Source of the DNA: JBLNBQ01 sp050260095 | Lineage (GTDB): Bacteria > Bacillota > UBA5301 > DYFA01 | Assembly (NCBI GenBank): GCA_050260095.1 | Contig: JBLNBQ010000179.1 | Location: forward strand, 1 to 61,819 | Length of the DNA: 61,819 bases | Direction of reading: 5' to 3' | Shown: positions 8,291 to 17,015 of the stretch, piece after piece | How positions within the stretch are numbered: position 1 is the stretch's first letter | Layout of the letters: each line of letters begins with the position of its first letter | Notes under the pieces: model-generated | Databases searched by the model: none | What the model was told of the DNA's origin: nothing | The model's input: only the letters and a program-made list of their open reading frames with translations | Position numbers and translations under genes: made by a program

Positions 8291-9829
8291 ATGGCTTCTC
8301 AGTTCATCACTGTTGATCCGCTCACCAGAATCGAAGGCCACCTCCGCGTCGAGGTCGAGGTGGAAAACGGTAAGGTAAAGGACGCGTGGACGACAGGGAC
8401 CCTGTTCCGCGGCCTCGAGCTCATCCTGCAGGGCCGCAAGGCTGAGGATGCTTGGCTCGTGACGCAGCGCGCCTGCGGCGTCTGCCCGGTTCCCCACGGT
8501 TACTCCTCCTCCCGGGCCATCGAGGATGCTTACAAGCTGAAGCTCACCGACAACGCCCGGTTGGTTCGTAACCTGATCATGGGCTTCCAGTACATCAACT
8601 CCCACCTGCTGCACTTCTACCACTTGGCGGCGCTCGACTACGTCGATGTCACCGCGGTGGCGAAGTACAAGGGCAACGACGCCCGCTTGAACGAGGTGAA
8701 GTCCCTGATCGCCTCCGGCGACACCGCGCCCTTCACCCCGCGCTACAACGTCGACTACCGCCTCCCGGTCGAGGCCAACATCGAGGCGGTCGCTCAGTAC
8801 GTTGAGGCTCTCACGATCTACCGCCGGGCCAACGAGGCCCTCGGCATGCTGGGCGGCAAGTTCCCGCACATCATGTCGACCGTTCCGGGCGGCGTGACCG
8901 TGAAGCTCGCCCCGGCCCTCATCTCCCAGCTCGTGGGCTACATCAAGGAGGCCCAGGAGTTCATCGACAACAAGCACATCCCGCTCGTCCTCGCCGTGGC
9001 CCCGGTGTACGCCGACTACGGCAAGATCGGTGTGGGCGTGGGCAACTTCCTGGCATGGGGCGAGTTCCAGGATGCCTCCTTTGACCCGAAGAAGCAGCTC
9101 CTCCCGCGGGGCGCCATCTTCGGCGGGCAGATCACCCAGGTCCAGGACGTCGATCCGGCCAAGGTGGTCGAGCACGTGGCTCACTCCTGGTACGAAGGTT
9201 CCGACGCCAAGCAGCCGCTTGACGGCGAGACCAAGCCGGCCTACAAGTCCTTCGGCGAGCATGCCAAGGACGGCGACAAGTACTCCTGGCTCAAGGCCCC
9301 GCGCTATGAGGATAAGCCGATGGAAGTCGGCCCGCTCGCTCGGATGCTGGTGCGCCAGGACAAGGGCCTGCTGGATCTGGCGACCTCCTTGGGCATCGGC
9401 CCGTCCGTCCTGGCCCGTATCGCGGCCCGGGCGCTCGAGGTCAAGCTGGTGGCCGACAGCATGCTCCAGTGGGTCACCGAACTGAAGCTCGACGGCCCGA
9501 CCTTCACCCCCTACGAGCCGCACTCCGGCGACGGCAACGGCTTCTCCGAGGCCCCGCGCGGCGCCCTGTCGCACCACATCAAGATCGAGGGCGGCCGGAT
9601 CAAGAACTTCAACCTGGTCGTGCCGACCACCTGGAACATGGGGCCGCGTGACGCCAATGGCGTCCGGGGTCCGATCGAGGAGGCCCTGGTGGGCACCCCG
9701 GTCAAGGATCCGACTCAGCCGATCGAGATCTGCCGTGTTGTCCGCTCCTTCGACCCGTGCATCTCGTGCGCCGTCCATGTGGTCGACGTGGAGAACCCGG
9801 AGAAGGCGGCCGAGTTCCGGGCAGTCTAG
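8291..9829 (+). CDS. hyaB: [NiFe] uptake hydrogenase large subunit
   Basis: 512 residues, carries the Ni-Fe(CN)2CO site that splits H2. The L1 motif RACGVCPVPHG supplies two cysteines near the N-terminus after RIEGH, and the L2 motif DPCISCAVH the other two near the C-terminus. Sixteen residues follow the final histidine, the peptide that the dedicated endopeptidase (gene at 10453) removes after nickel insertion. AAGGAGGT lies ten bases before the ATG and overlaps the stop of the small-subunit gene. No signal peptide: it is co-exported with the Tat-bearing small subunit. Confidence 0.97.
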   Translation: MASQFITVDPLTRIEGHLRVEVEVENGKVKDAWTTGTLFRGLELILQGRKAEDAWLVTQRACGVCPVPHGYSSSRAIEDAYKLKLTDNARLVRNLIMGFQYINSHLLHFYHLAALDYVDVTAVAKYKGNDARLNEVKSLIASGDTAPFTPRYNVDYRLPVEANIEAVAQYVEALTIYRRANEALGMLGGKFPHIMSTVPGGVTVKLAPALISQLVGYIKEAQEFIDNKHIPLVLAVAPVYADYGKIGVGVGNFLAWGEFQDASFDPKKQLLPRGAIFGGQITQVQDVDPAKVVEHVAHSWYEGSDAKQPLDGETKPAYKSFGEHAKDGDKYSWLKAPRYEDKPMEVGPLARMLVRQDKGLLDLATSLGIGPSVLARIAARALEVKLVADSMLQWVTELKLDGPTFTPYEPHSGDGNGFSEAPRGALSHHIKIEGGRIKNFNLVVPTTWNMGPRDANGVRGPIEEALVGTPVKDPTQPIEICRVVRSFDPCISCAVHVVDVENPEKAAEFRAV

Positions 9830-9858
9830 CAGAAGCAGGCGAGAAGGAGGCGTAAGCT

Positions 9859-10452
9859 ATGGCAACGGCAACGGCGACGGTCGCCGTGCGGACTCCGGAT
9901 CAGCCGTTGGCGATCCGCATCCTGCACTGGATTCACGCCGCGTGCATCGCACTGCTCCTGTGGTCGGGCTTCTACATCCACTATCCGGGCAGCTTCGGCT
10001 TCCCGGGTGCGATGAACGGAGCGCGCATCGTCCACTTCATCGCGATGTACGTGATCGTGTTCAACCTGATCGTGAAGGTCTACCATGCCATCGTGACGGG
10101 CTACTACAAGAGTATCTGGGCCTACCCCAGGCACTTCCTGCAGATGCCGGCGTTGATTGCCTTCTACCTGTGGTTCAGCGAGACTGAGCCAAAGGAGGGG
10201 CACCTCAACCCGGGTCAGCGGATCACGTACTCGTTCTGGCTGTTCCTGCTGATCTTCGAGGCGCTCACCGGTTTCGGGCTGTACTTCTACCTCCCGATGC
10301 TCCGGCAGGGCCTCGGCGGGATGCAGTGGCTGCGTGAACTGCACTTCCTGGGCGCGTGGCTCTTCGCCATCACCACCATGATCCACGTATACCTCGGCCT
10401 CTACAACGGGTTGCACCTGTTCAAGGGCATCATCACGGGATACGAGGACTAG
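9859..10452 (+). CDS. hyaC: Hydrogenase b-type cytochrome subunit
   Basis: 197 residues, four main transmembrane helices with the haem-ligand histidines expected of the HyaC/HupC family: HWIH in helix 1, VHFIAMY in helix 2, and LHFLGAWLF and HVYLGLYNG near the C-terminus. It passes electrons from the hydrogenase small subunit to the quinone pool, making this an energy-conserving respiratory hydrogenase. It lies 29 bp after the large subunit with a GGAGG ribosome site, and its stop touches the start of the protease gene. Confidence 0.92.
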   Translation: MATATATVAVRTPDQPLAIRILHWIHAACIALLLWSGFYIHYPGSFGFPGAMNGARIVHFIAMYVIVFNLIVKVYHAIVTGYYKSIWAYPRHFLQMPALIAFYLWFSETEPKEGHLNPGQRITYSFWLFLLIFEALTGFGLYFYLPMLRQGLGGMQWLRELHFLGAWLFAITTMIHVYLGLYNGLHLFKGIITGYED

Positions 10453-10914
10453 ATGCCCAAGAAGTGGCGCGTCCTGATCCTGGGAGTCGGGAACCTTCTC
10501 TTGCGGGACGAAGGGTTCGGGGTGAGGGTCATCCAGGCGCTCGAAGAGCGCGGGGTGGCTCTCCCCCCGGACGTCACCCTCCTCGACGGGGGGACGGCGG
10601 GGTTTGCCCTGATGAACCCTATCGCCGAAGCGGAGAAGGTGGTCGTGGTGGACGTGGTGAAGGCGGGGCAACCGCCGGGCACCATGTACCGCTTCGACAC
10701 CAGGGAAGTGGGGGTCAAGCGGATGCCGCAAGACTCCCTGCACCAGGTCGATCTGTACCAGGTGCTTGCCGCCCTCGAACAGATGGGGGAACGACCGCCG
10801 GAAGTGGTGGTCATCGGCATCGAACCCAAGGTGATCGACGTGGGACTCGACCTCAGTCCCGAACTCGAGGAGAAAATCGACCGGGCAATCGAGTTGGTAC
10901 TGGCCGAACTGTGA
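10453..10914 (+). CDS. hyaD: Hydrogenase maturation endopeptidase (HyaD/HybD family)
   Basis: 153 residues. The N-terminal ILGVGNLLLRDEGFGV motif is the nickel-sensing signature of HybD-type proteases, with the acidic residue at the RDEG position as a Ni ligand, and a DSLHQVDL segment supplies the conserved histidine. The enzyme cuts the C-terminal extension of the large subunit after the active site is assembled. It starts on the base after the cytochrome b stop, so translation is coupled. Confidence 0.93.
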   Translation: MPKKWRVLILGVGNLLLRDEGFGVRVIQALEERGVALPPDVTLLDGGTAGFALMNPIAEAEKVVVVDVVKAGQPPGTMYRFDTREVGVKRMPQDSLHQVDLYQVLAALEQMGERPPEVVVIGIEPKVIDVGLDLSPELEEKIDRAIELVLAEL

Positions 10915-10925
10915 GCCTGAATGGT

Positions 10926-10955
10926 GAGCCCGCCGCGGGCGACTGCGGCGGGCTC
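10926..10955 (+). terminator. Hairpin between the hydrogenase structural genes and hypA
   Basis: GAGCCCGCCGC (10926-10936) pairs perfectly with GCGGCGGGCTC (10945-10955) around an 8-nt loop, followed by ATCTTTCCC. The U-run is weak, so it may attenuate rather than stop transcription into the hyp genes. Confidence 0.55.
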
Positions 10956-10982
10956 ATCTTTCCCGGGAAGGAGTAGCGGACC

Positions 10983-11324
10983 GTGCACGAACTGGCGATC
11001 GCCACCGGAATCGTCGAACTGATTCAGAAGGAAGTGGCCAAGCGCGGCCTCTCCAAGGTGACTGAGGTGGCGCTGGTGGTCGGAGAACTGACCAACGTCG
11101 TCCCCGAAGCCCTGGAGTTCTGTTTCGAGGTCGCCAGTCAGGAGACGGCGGCCGCCGGGGCCAAGCTGCTCATCGAGACCAGGCCGATCACCGCACGCTG
11201 CAAGGCGTGCGGGACGGAGTTCCCGGTCAAGAATTACTCCTTTATCTGCCCTGCGTGCGGTTCGCGCGAGACCGAGCAGACGGGGGGCAACGAATTGTAC
11301 GTGGACCATCTGATTGCCGACTAG
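10983..11324 (+). CDS. hypA: Hydrogenase nickel-incorporation protein HypA
   Basis: 113 residues. The start MHELAIATGIVEL contains the conserved N-terminal Met-His nickel ligand, and two CxxC pairs (CKAC at about 76-79 and CPAC at about 92-95) form the structural zinc site. HypA delivers Ni to the hydrogenase large subunit together with HypB. GTG start with GGAAGGAG upstream, shortly after the hairpin that ends hyaD. Confidence 0.95.
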   Translation: MHELAIATGIVELIQKEVAKRGLSKVTEVALVVGELTNVVPEALEFCFEVASQETAAAGAKLLIETRPITARCKACGTEFPVKNYSFICPACGSRETEQTGGNELYVDHLIAD

Positions 11325-11501
11325 TGGGGCCGAAAGGAGGCCGCTCCTCTGGGAACTCGGAGCCCTGCCGCCCCGCCTCGTCGTCTACCCCTCCCAGCTC
11401 GCAACTGCAGGGGCGAGTGCAGGCTTGCCCAAGAAGGATGACGGTGCCCCGCGAGGTGGGCTGCCCCGGGCGGCCCAGGCTGGCGGTTCCGCCAAGGCTT
11501 G

Positions 11502-11510
11502 TGTTACAAT
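11502..11510 (+). promoter_or_regulatory. Extended -10 promoter before hypB
   Basis: TG-T-TACAAT (TG 11502-11503, hexamer 11505-11510), 26 nt before the hypB start codon, with no -35 match. The 211-nt hypA-hypB spacer otherwise shows no feature. A TSS near 11517 would leave about 20 nt of leader. Confidence 0.5.
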
Positions 11511-11536
11511 TGAGACAGTTTGGGGGAGGAGTGCAA

Positions 11537-12196
11537 TTGGAGATCAACCTGCAGGCCAACGTACTCGGCGCCAACGAAGCCATCGCCCGGGAACTCCGGG
11601 AAGAGTTCGGCCGCCGGGGCATCCTCTGTCTCAACTTCATCAGTTCTCCGGGCGCCGGCAAGACCACCATCCTGGAACGCCTCTGCGGCCTGCTGAAAGA
11701 CCGGGTGCGGCTGGCGGTCGTGGAGGGCGACATCACGACCTCCATCGATGCCGACCGGGTGGCGCGTTCGGGCGTACCCGTCCACCAGGTCAACACCTAT
11801 GGCGGTTGCCATCTCGACGCGCGCATGGTGCGCAAGGCGCTGGGGAGTTTCGATCTCGACCAGCTCGACCTGGTCATCATCGAGAACGTCGGCAACCTGG
11901 TCTGCCCGGCCGACTTCGACCTGGGAGAAGACGAGAAAGTGGTCGTGCTCTCCGTTCCGGAAGGCGACGACAAGCCGGCGAAGTACCCGGCCACCTTCCG
12001 CCGGGCAGGGGTCGTCCTGCTCAACAAGGTTGACTTGTTGCCATATTTCAACTTCGACCTGCCGGGAGTCAAGAAGGAACTCGCCAGCCTGAACCCGGCT
12101 CAGACCGTCTTCGAGGTGGTGGCAACCACCGGGCAGGGCTTGGAGCAGTTGGTCGACTGGATCATGGCCGAGGTCGAACGTAAACGGAAGCGGTAG
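11537..12196 (+). CDS. hypB: Hydrogenase nickel-incorporation GTPase HypB
   Basis: 219 residues from TTG 11537, chosen because GGAGG sits seven bases upstream and because the protein then begins with the family's EINLQANVL start; the GTG at 11531 abuts the ribosome site. G-domain motifs: SSPGAGKTT (P-loop), GDITTSIDADR, ENVGNLVCPADFDLGE (metal site cysteine) and NKVDLLP. The histidine-rich or CxxCGC N-terminal nickel store seen in many HypB proteins is absent, so this is the short type and relies on HypA for nickel. Confidence 0.94.
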   Translation: MEINLQANVLGANEAIARELREEFGRRGILCLNFISSPGAGKTTILERLCGLLKDRVRLAVVEGDITTSIDADRVARSGVPVHQVNTYGGCHLDARMVRKALGSFDLDQLDLVIIENVGNLVCPADFDLGEDEKVVVLSVPEGDDKPAKYPATFRRAGVVLLNKVDLLPYFNFDLPGVKKELASLNPAQTVFEVVATTGQGLEQLVDWIMAEVERKRKR

Positions 12197-12207
12197 GGGG
12201 AACGCGG

Positions 12208-14571
12208 GTGCGGCGCGGCATTCTCCGCCTGGGCGGGGTCGTTCAAGGGATCGGCTTTCGACCCTTCATGTACCGGCTGGCCAAGGAGTGGGGTTTGACC
12301 GGGGTCGTCTTCAACGATGTCCACGGCGTCGTGGTCGAAGTCGAGGGCCCTGAGGCTGCCATCGAGGGTTTCCGCGCGGCGGTTCCCCTCGAGATGCCGC
12401 CGCTTGCTCAGATAAACCGTTCCGAGTTCGCTTGGGCCCAACCGAAGGGCTACCGCGACTTTACGATCCTGGCCAGCGCGGTGGGCCAGCGCCCCTCTGT
12501 GCTCATCGCCCCCGATATCGGCCTGTGCCCGCAGTGCCTGGCGGAGCTGAAGGACCCAAGCGACCGCCGGGCGGGCTATCCTTTCATCAATTGCACCAAC
12601 TGCGGTCCCCGGTTCACCATCGTGCAATCCCTACCGTACGACCGGGTGCGGACGACGATGGCCGGCTTCAAGATGTGCCCCGCGTGCCAGGCGGAGTACG
12701 ATGATCCCGGCGACCGGCGGTTCCACGCGCAGCCGAACGCCTGTCCGGTCTGCGGTCCCAAGGCTTTCCTGCGGCTTCCGGCGGAGCTCGTCGGCCTGTC
12801 CGAAGGCGAGCTGGCCGCCGCGGTGGCGGCGCCGCGGCCGGCGGAGGCTGCCGCTCAGGGAGCTGTCTTCGCCAGGGCCCGCCGCCTCATCAAAGAGGGG
12901 AAGATCCTGGCGGTCAAGGGCATCGGCGGCTTCCACCTGGTCTGCGACGCCCACCAGCCGGCTGCGGTGGAGGCGCTCCGGGCCCGGAAGCACCGGGAAG
13001 CCAAGCCGCTCGCCCTGCTCTGCCCGGATTTGGAGGCTGCCGCCCGGTACGGCGTGGTCGACGCGGCCGCCCGGGAGCTGCTGACCTCCTGGCGCCGCCC
13101 CATCGTGCTGCTGCCTAAGGTTCCGGCGCCGGCCCGGCCCTTGGCCGAGGCCATCGCTCCGGGGGTCGACACGGTCGGCGTCATGCTGGTCTACGCTCCG
13201 TTGCAGGTCCTTCTCTTCGACGAGAACCTCGACTGCCTCGTGGCGACCAGCGCCAACCTCTCCGATTCGCCCCTGGTCACGGACAACCTGGAGGCGGTGC
13301 GGGAACTCGGGGCGATCGCCGACGCGTACCTGTTCCACAACCGCGACATCCACAACCGCTGCGACGATTCGGTCGCCACCACCGTCGCCGGCGGTCCGCT
13401 CCTGATGCGCCGTTCCCGGGGGTACGCGCCCCAGCCCCTCGAGTACCATCGCCCGCTCACCTCGCTGCTGGCGCTGGGGGGAGATCAGAAGAACGCATTC
13501 TGCCTGACGGCGGGTCGCCGGCTCTACCTCTCCCAGCACATCGGGGAGGTGGGAGATCTGCGGTCGCTAGCCTTCCTGGAGGAGGCGATCACCCGCCTGA
13601 AGGGGTTCTTCGAGATCGAACCGCAGGCGGTGGTGCACGACCTGCACCCGGAGTATCACTCCAGCAAGCTGGCCCGGCGGTGGTTCGAAGGGCGGCTGCC
13701 GTTGGTGGCCGTGCAGCATCACGAGGCGCACCTGGCGGCCTGCCTGGCGGAGCACGGCGTGGAAGAGCCCGTCTTGGGCGTGGTTTGCGACGGCACCGGG
13801 TACGGGCGCGACGGCCGCCTGTGGGGGTTCGAATTCTTTTCCGGCGCGCCGCCCGCGTTCGTCCGGCAGGGGCACCTCGCCTACACTCAACTCCCCGGGG
13901 GCGAAGGCGCCATCCGGCATCCCGGGCGGATGGCTTTCAGCCACCTCTGGGCGGCCGCCGGGGAGGAACTGGTGGCGCGGCTGGAGCGGCGGGGACTCGC
14001 CTCCTGGCCCGATGCCGAGGGGCGCCTGCTCCGGCGCCAATTGGCCTTGGGGCTCAATGCCCCCTGGTGTTCGAGCGCCGGCCGCCTTTTCGATGCGGCT
14101 TCGGCCCTCATCGGGGTCTGCCGGAAAGGACAGTACGAGGGTCAACCCGCCATCGAACTCGAGGCGCTGCTCCAGCAGGAGAAGCCCGGGGTGCCGCGTT
14201 CGGAGGCCTATCCCTTCGGTTGGAAAGAGGAGGGCGAATCCTGGCTGCTCGATCCCTCCCCCCTCTGGGCGGCGCTGGTGCAGGACCTCCTTGCGGGGGT
14301 CGCTCCCGCGGTCATGGCGGCGCGTTTTCACCACGCCGTCGCGACGATGATCCTGGCGGGCATCGACCGGATGAGTCGCGCCACGGGTCTCACCCGCGTG
14401 GCGCTGTCAGGCGGCACCTTCCAGAACCGTTATCTTACAGAGCATCTGGTGGACTCTCTTGCGTTGAAGGGTTATGAAGTCCTGCTGCACCGGCGCCTGC
14501 CGCCCAACGACGGCGGGCTCTCGGTGGGACAGGCGCTCCTGGGCGATCTGTTGCTGGGCGAGAGAAGCTAA
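12208..14571 (+). CDS. hypF: Carbamoyltransferase HypF
   Basis: 787 residues with all four regions of HypF: an N-terminal acylphosphatase domain (GGVVQGIGFRPFMYRLA, residues about 1-90), two C4 zinc fingers (CPQC with CTNC, CPAC with CPVC, about 110-185), a YrdC-like domain (KGIGGFHLVCDA, KHREAKPLALL, TSANLSDSPLV) and a C-terminal Kae1-like domain with the metal motif VQHHEAHLAA and HDLHPEYHSS. It turns carbamoyl phosphate and ATP into the carbamoyl group that becomes the CN ligands on HypE. GTG start, 11 bp after hypB. Confidence 0.96.
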   Translation: MRRGILRLGGVVQGIGFRPFMYRLAKEWGLTGVVFNDVHGVVVEVEGPEAAIEGFRAAVPLEMPPLAQINRSEFAWAQPKGYRDFTILASAVGQRPSVLIAPDIGLCPQCLAELKDPSDRRAGYPFINCTNCGPRFTIVQSLPYDRVRTTMAGFKMCPACQAEYDDPGDRRFHAQPNACPVCGPKAFLRLPAELVGLSEGELAAAVAAPRPAEAAAQGAVFARARRLIKEGKILAVKGIGGFHLVCDAHQPAAVEALRARKHREAKPLALLCPDLEAAARYGVVDAAARELLTSWRRPIVLLPKVPAPARPLAEAIAPGVDTVGVMLVYAPLQVLLFDENLDCLVATSANLSDSPLVTDNLEAVRELGAIADAYLFHNRDIHNRCDDSVATTVAGGPLLMRRSRGYAPQPLEYHRPLTSLLALGGDQKNAFCLTAGRRLYLSQHIGEVGDLRSLAFLEEAITRLKGFFEIEPQAVVHDLHPEYHSSKLARRWFEGRLPLVAVQHHEAHLAACLAEHGVEEPVLGVVCDGTGYGRDGRLWGFEFFSGAPPAFVRQGHLAYTQLPGGEGAIRHPGRMAFSHLWAAAGEELVARLERRGLASWPDAEGRLLRRQLALGLNAPWCSSAGRLFDAASALIGVCRKGQYEGQPAIELEALLQQEKPGVPRSEAYPFGWKEEGESWLLDPSPLWAALVQDLLAGVAPAVMAARFHHAVATMILAGIDRMSRATGLTRVALSGGTFQNRYLTEHLVDSLALKGYEVLLHRRLPPNDGGLSVGQALLGDLLLGERS

Positions 14572-14586
14572 GAGGAGGTTTGGCCC

Positions 14587-14811
14587 ATGTGTCTGGCGGT
14601 TCCGGCAAAAGTGCTTTCGATCGACGGGACTCTGGCCCGGGTCGAGGTTGAGGGGAACGTGCGCGAGGTGGGCGTCCGTTTGGTGCCCGACGTCAAGGTG
14701 GGGGATTTCGTGCTGGTTCACGCCGGTTTCGCGGTGGAGATCGTGGACGAGAAGGCCGCCGAAGAGACCCTCGACATCTTTCGCCAGTTGTTGGGAGGGG
14801 AGAGCGCATGA
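14587..14811 (+). CDS. hypC: Hydrogenase assembly chaperone HypC
   Basis: 74 residues beginning MCLAVPAKV, the invariant HypC start in which Cys2 holds the Fe(CN)2CO unit. HypC pairs with HypD to build the iron centre and hands it to the large-subunit precursor. AGAGGAGG ribosome site before the ATG; the stop overlaps the hypD start by four bases. Confidence 0.96.
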   Translation: MCLAVPAKVLSIDGTLARVEVEGNVREVGVRLVPDVKVGDFVLVHAGFAVEIVDEKAAEETLDIFRQLLGGESA

Positions 14812-15962
14812 CGGCTGCGTTGGACCTTCAGAGGCTCCACACGGCTGCCGAGGCCCTGGCCGACGGTGAAGTGGCTCGCGTCTTGGTCTCCCGCATCCAG
14901 CGCCGGGCGGGCAAGTTCGGCCGGCCCATCAACTTCATGGAGGTTTGCGGCACGCACACCGTGGCGATCTCTCGTTTCGGCCTGCGCGCCGTGCTTCCCA
15001 AGAGCGTCCGGCTGCTCTCCGGCCCGGGTTGTCCGGTCTGCGTGACCGATCAGGCCGACATCGATCTCTTCTTGGCCCTGGCGCGCCAGCCGAACGTCAT
15101 CGTCACCACCTTCGGCGACATGATCCGGGTGCCGGGGAGCGAGACGACCCTGGCGGCGGAGAAGGCCAAGGGACGGGACGTGCGGGTGGTCTATTCCCCG
15201 CTCGATGCCTTGGCGGTCGCCGAAGCCAACCCCGATGCGCTGGTCGTCTTCTATGCGGTGGGATTCGAGACCACCACGCCCATGGTGGCCGCGACCCTCG
15301 AAGTGGCGGCGCAGAAGGGGATAGGTAACTTCACCATTTACCCGGTGCACAAGACGGTGCCGGAGGCGCTCGCCGCGCTGCTCTCATCGGAGGGCGTCCG
15401 CATCGACGGGTTCCTGCTCCCGGGCCACGTCAGCGCCATCATCGGCGCGGGCGCCTACCGGGAGGTGGTTGAACGCTTCCACGTCCCGTCGGTGATCGCC
15501 GGCTTCGAGGGCAACGACATCCTGCTGGCGGTCGACATGCTCCTGGCCCAACTCGAGGCGGGAGAGGCCAAAGTGGAGATCGAGTACCGGCGGGCGGTGA
15601 CCTGGGAGGGGAACGAGACTGCCCAGCGGCTCGTCGCCCAGTTCTTCACGCCGGTCGATGCCAGCTGGCGGGGCATCGGGGTGATCCCCGGCACCGGGCT
15701 GGCTCTCCGCCCGGAGTACGCCCAGTTCGACGTCCGCAACCGCTTCGACACGGAGGCGCTCAAGGCGGCCCTGCCCGAGGTGCCCGCCAGGCTCAAGGCC
15801 TGCGCCTGCGGCGAGGTGCTTCAGGGCGTCAAATTGCCGACCGAGTGCCGCCTCTTCGGCACGGCCTGCACGCCGGTCTCGCCGGTGGGGCCGTGCATGG
15901 TCTCGAGCGAAGGCTCATGCGCCGCGTATTACCGGTACGAACGCCATCAAGGAGGACGGTAG
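14808..15962 (+). CDS. hypD: Hydrogenase formation protein HypD
   Basis: 384 residues. Conserved motifs are FMEVCGTHT, the SGPGCPVCVT redox cysteines, GFETTTP, LPGHVSAIIG and GFEGNDIL, plus the C-terminal [4Fe-4S] cysteines (ACACGEVLQGV, CRLFGTACTP and GPCMVSSEGSC). HypD is the scaffold on which Fe receives CN and CO. ATG overlaps the hypC stop (ATGA), so HypC and HypD are made in a coupled way. Confidence 0.97.
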   Translation: MTAALDLQRLHTAAEALADGEVARVLVSRIQRRAGKFGRPINFMEVCGTHTVAISRFGLRAVLPKSVRLLSGPGCPVCVTDQADIDLFLALARQPNVIVTTFGDMIRVPGSETTLAAEKAKGRDVRVVYSPLDALAVAEANPDALVVFYAVGFETTTPMVAATLEVAAQKGIGNFTIYPVHKTVPEALAALLSSEGVRIDGFLLPGHVSAIIGAGAYREVVERFHVPSVIAGFEGNDILLAVDMLLAQLEAGEAKVEIEYRRAVTWEGNETAQRLVAQFFTPVDASWRGIGVIPGTGLALRPEYAQFDVRNRFDTEALKAALPEVPARLKACACGEVLQGVKLPTECRLFGTACTPVSPVGPCMVSSEGSCAAYYRYERHQGGR

Positions 15963-15965
15963 GCC

Positions 15966-16991
15966 ATGGAAGACGTCATTCTGCTGGCCCACGGCAGCGG
16001 CGGGGGCCAGACGCACCGCCTGATCGACCAGGTCTTCCGCAGGCGCCTGGACAACGAGTTCCTCCGCCAGGGGGACGACGCGGCTCTGTTGCCGCCCCCC
16101 GCGGAACTGGCGGCGGAAGGGGCGCGCCTCGCCTTCACCACCGACTCTTTCGTGGTGAAACCGCTCTTCTTCCGGGGGGGCAACATCGGCAAGCTGGCGG
16201 TCTGCGGGACGGTGAACGACCTCGCGGTGCAGGGCGCCGAACCTCTCTACCTCAGCCTCGCCTTCATCATAGAGGAAGGGCTTTCCTTTTCCGACCTCGA
16301 AAAGATAGTCGACGCCATCGCCGCCACGGCGGCTGACGCCGGGGTCAGGATCGTCACCGGCGACACCAAGGTGGTCGAGCGGGGCAAGGCCGACGGCCTC
16401 TACATCAACACGGCCGGCATCGGGGTGGTTCCGGCCGGGCGAAACCTGGGAGGAGCGCTGGCCCGTCCGGGCGACCAGGTGCTGGTCTCCGGCACCCTCG
16501 GCGAGCATACCATGGCGGTGCTGTCCGAGCGGGCCGGCCTCTCTTGGGAGACGCCGCTGGCCAGCGACTGCGCGCCGCTAAACGGCTTGGTCAGGGAGCT
16601 TCTGGCCGCGGTGCCGGAGACCCGCGTCCTGCGCGACCCGACCCGGGGCGGGCTGGCGACCACCCTCAACGAGATTGCACGACAGTCCAAGGTGGGGATC
16701 CGCCTGCAGGAGACGGCGATCCCCGTCAGCCCGGAGGTCAGGGGCGCCTGCGACATGCTGGGGTTCGACCCGCTCTACGCGGCCAACGAGGGGAAGGTCA
16801 TCGTGGTGGTACCCCCGGGAAGGGCTGAGGCGGCGCTTGAGGCCCTGCGTCGTCACCCCTACGGCAAAGATGCAGCCTTGATCGGCGAGGTGCGGGAGGA
16901 TCCCAACAGTCTGGTCACGATGGTCACCCGGTTTGGCGGCGAACGGGTGCTCGACATGCTCGAAGGAGAGATGCTCCCGCGCATCTGTTGA
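15966..16991 (+). CDS. hypE: Hydrogenase expression/formation protein HypE
   Basis: 341 residues of the PurM/HypE fold: GSGGGQTHRLI, GDDAALL, FTTDSFVVKPLFF and CGTVNDLAVQGA for ATP binding, and the C-terminal PRIC, whose last residue is the cysteine that carries the thiocarboxamide and then thiocyanate. The presence of that terminal Cys indicates a functional enzyme. It ends the hyp set, three bases after hypD begins the gap, and is followed 24 bp later by a diguanylate cyclase gene. Confidence 0.97.
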   Translation: MEDVILLAHGSGGGQTHRLIDQVFRRRLDNEFLRQGDDAALLPPPAELAAEGARLAFTTDSFVVKPLFFRGGNIGKLAVCGTVNDLAVQGAEPLYLSLAFIIEEGLSFSDLEKIVDAIAATAADAGVRIVTGDTKVVERGKADGLYINTAGIGVVPAGRNLGGALARPGDQVLVSGTLGEHTMAVLSERAGLSWETPLASDCAPLNGLVRELLAAVPETRVLRDPTRGGLATTLNEIARQSKVGIRLQETAIPVSPEVRGACDMLGFDPLYAANEGKVIVVVPPGRAEAALEALRRHPYGKDAALIGEVREDPNSLVTMVTRFGGERVLDMLEGEMLPRIC

Positions 16992-17015
16992 CGGCGAGGG
17001 CGGGGAGGAAGCGGC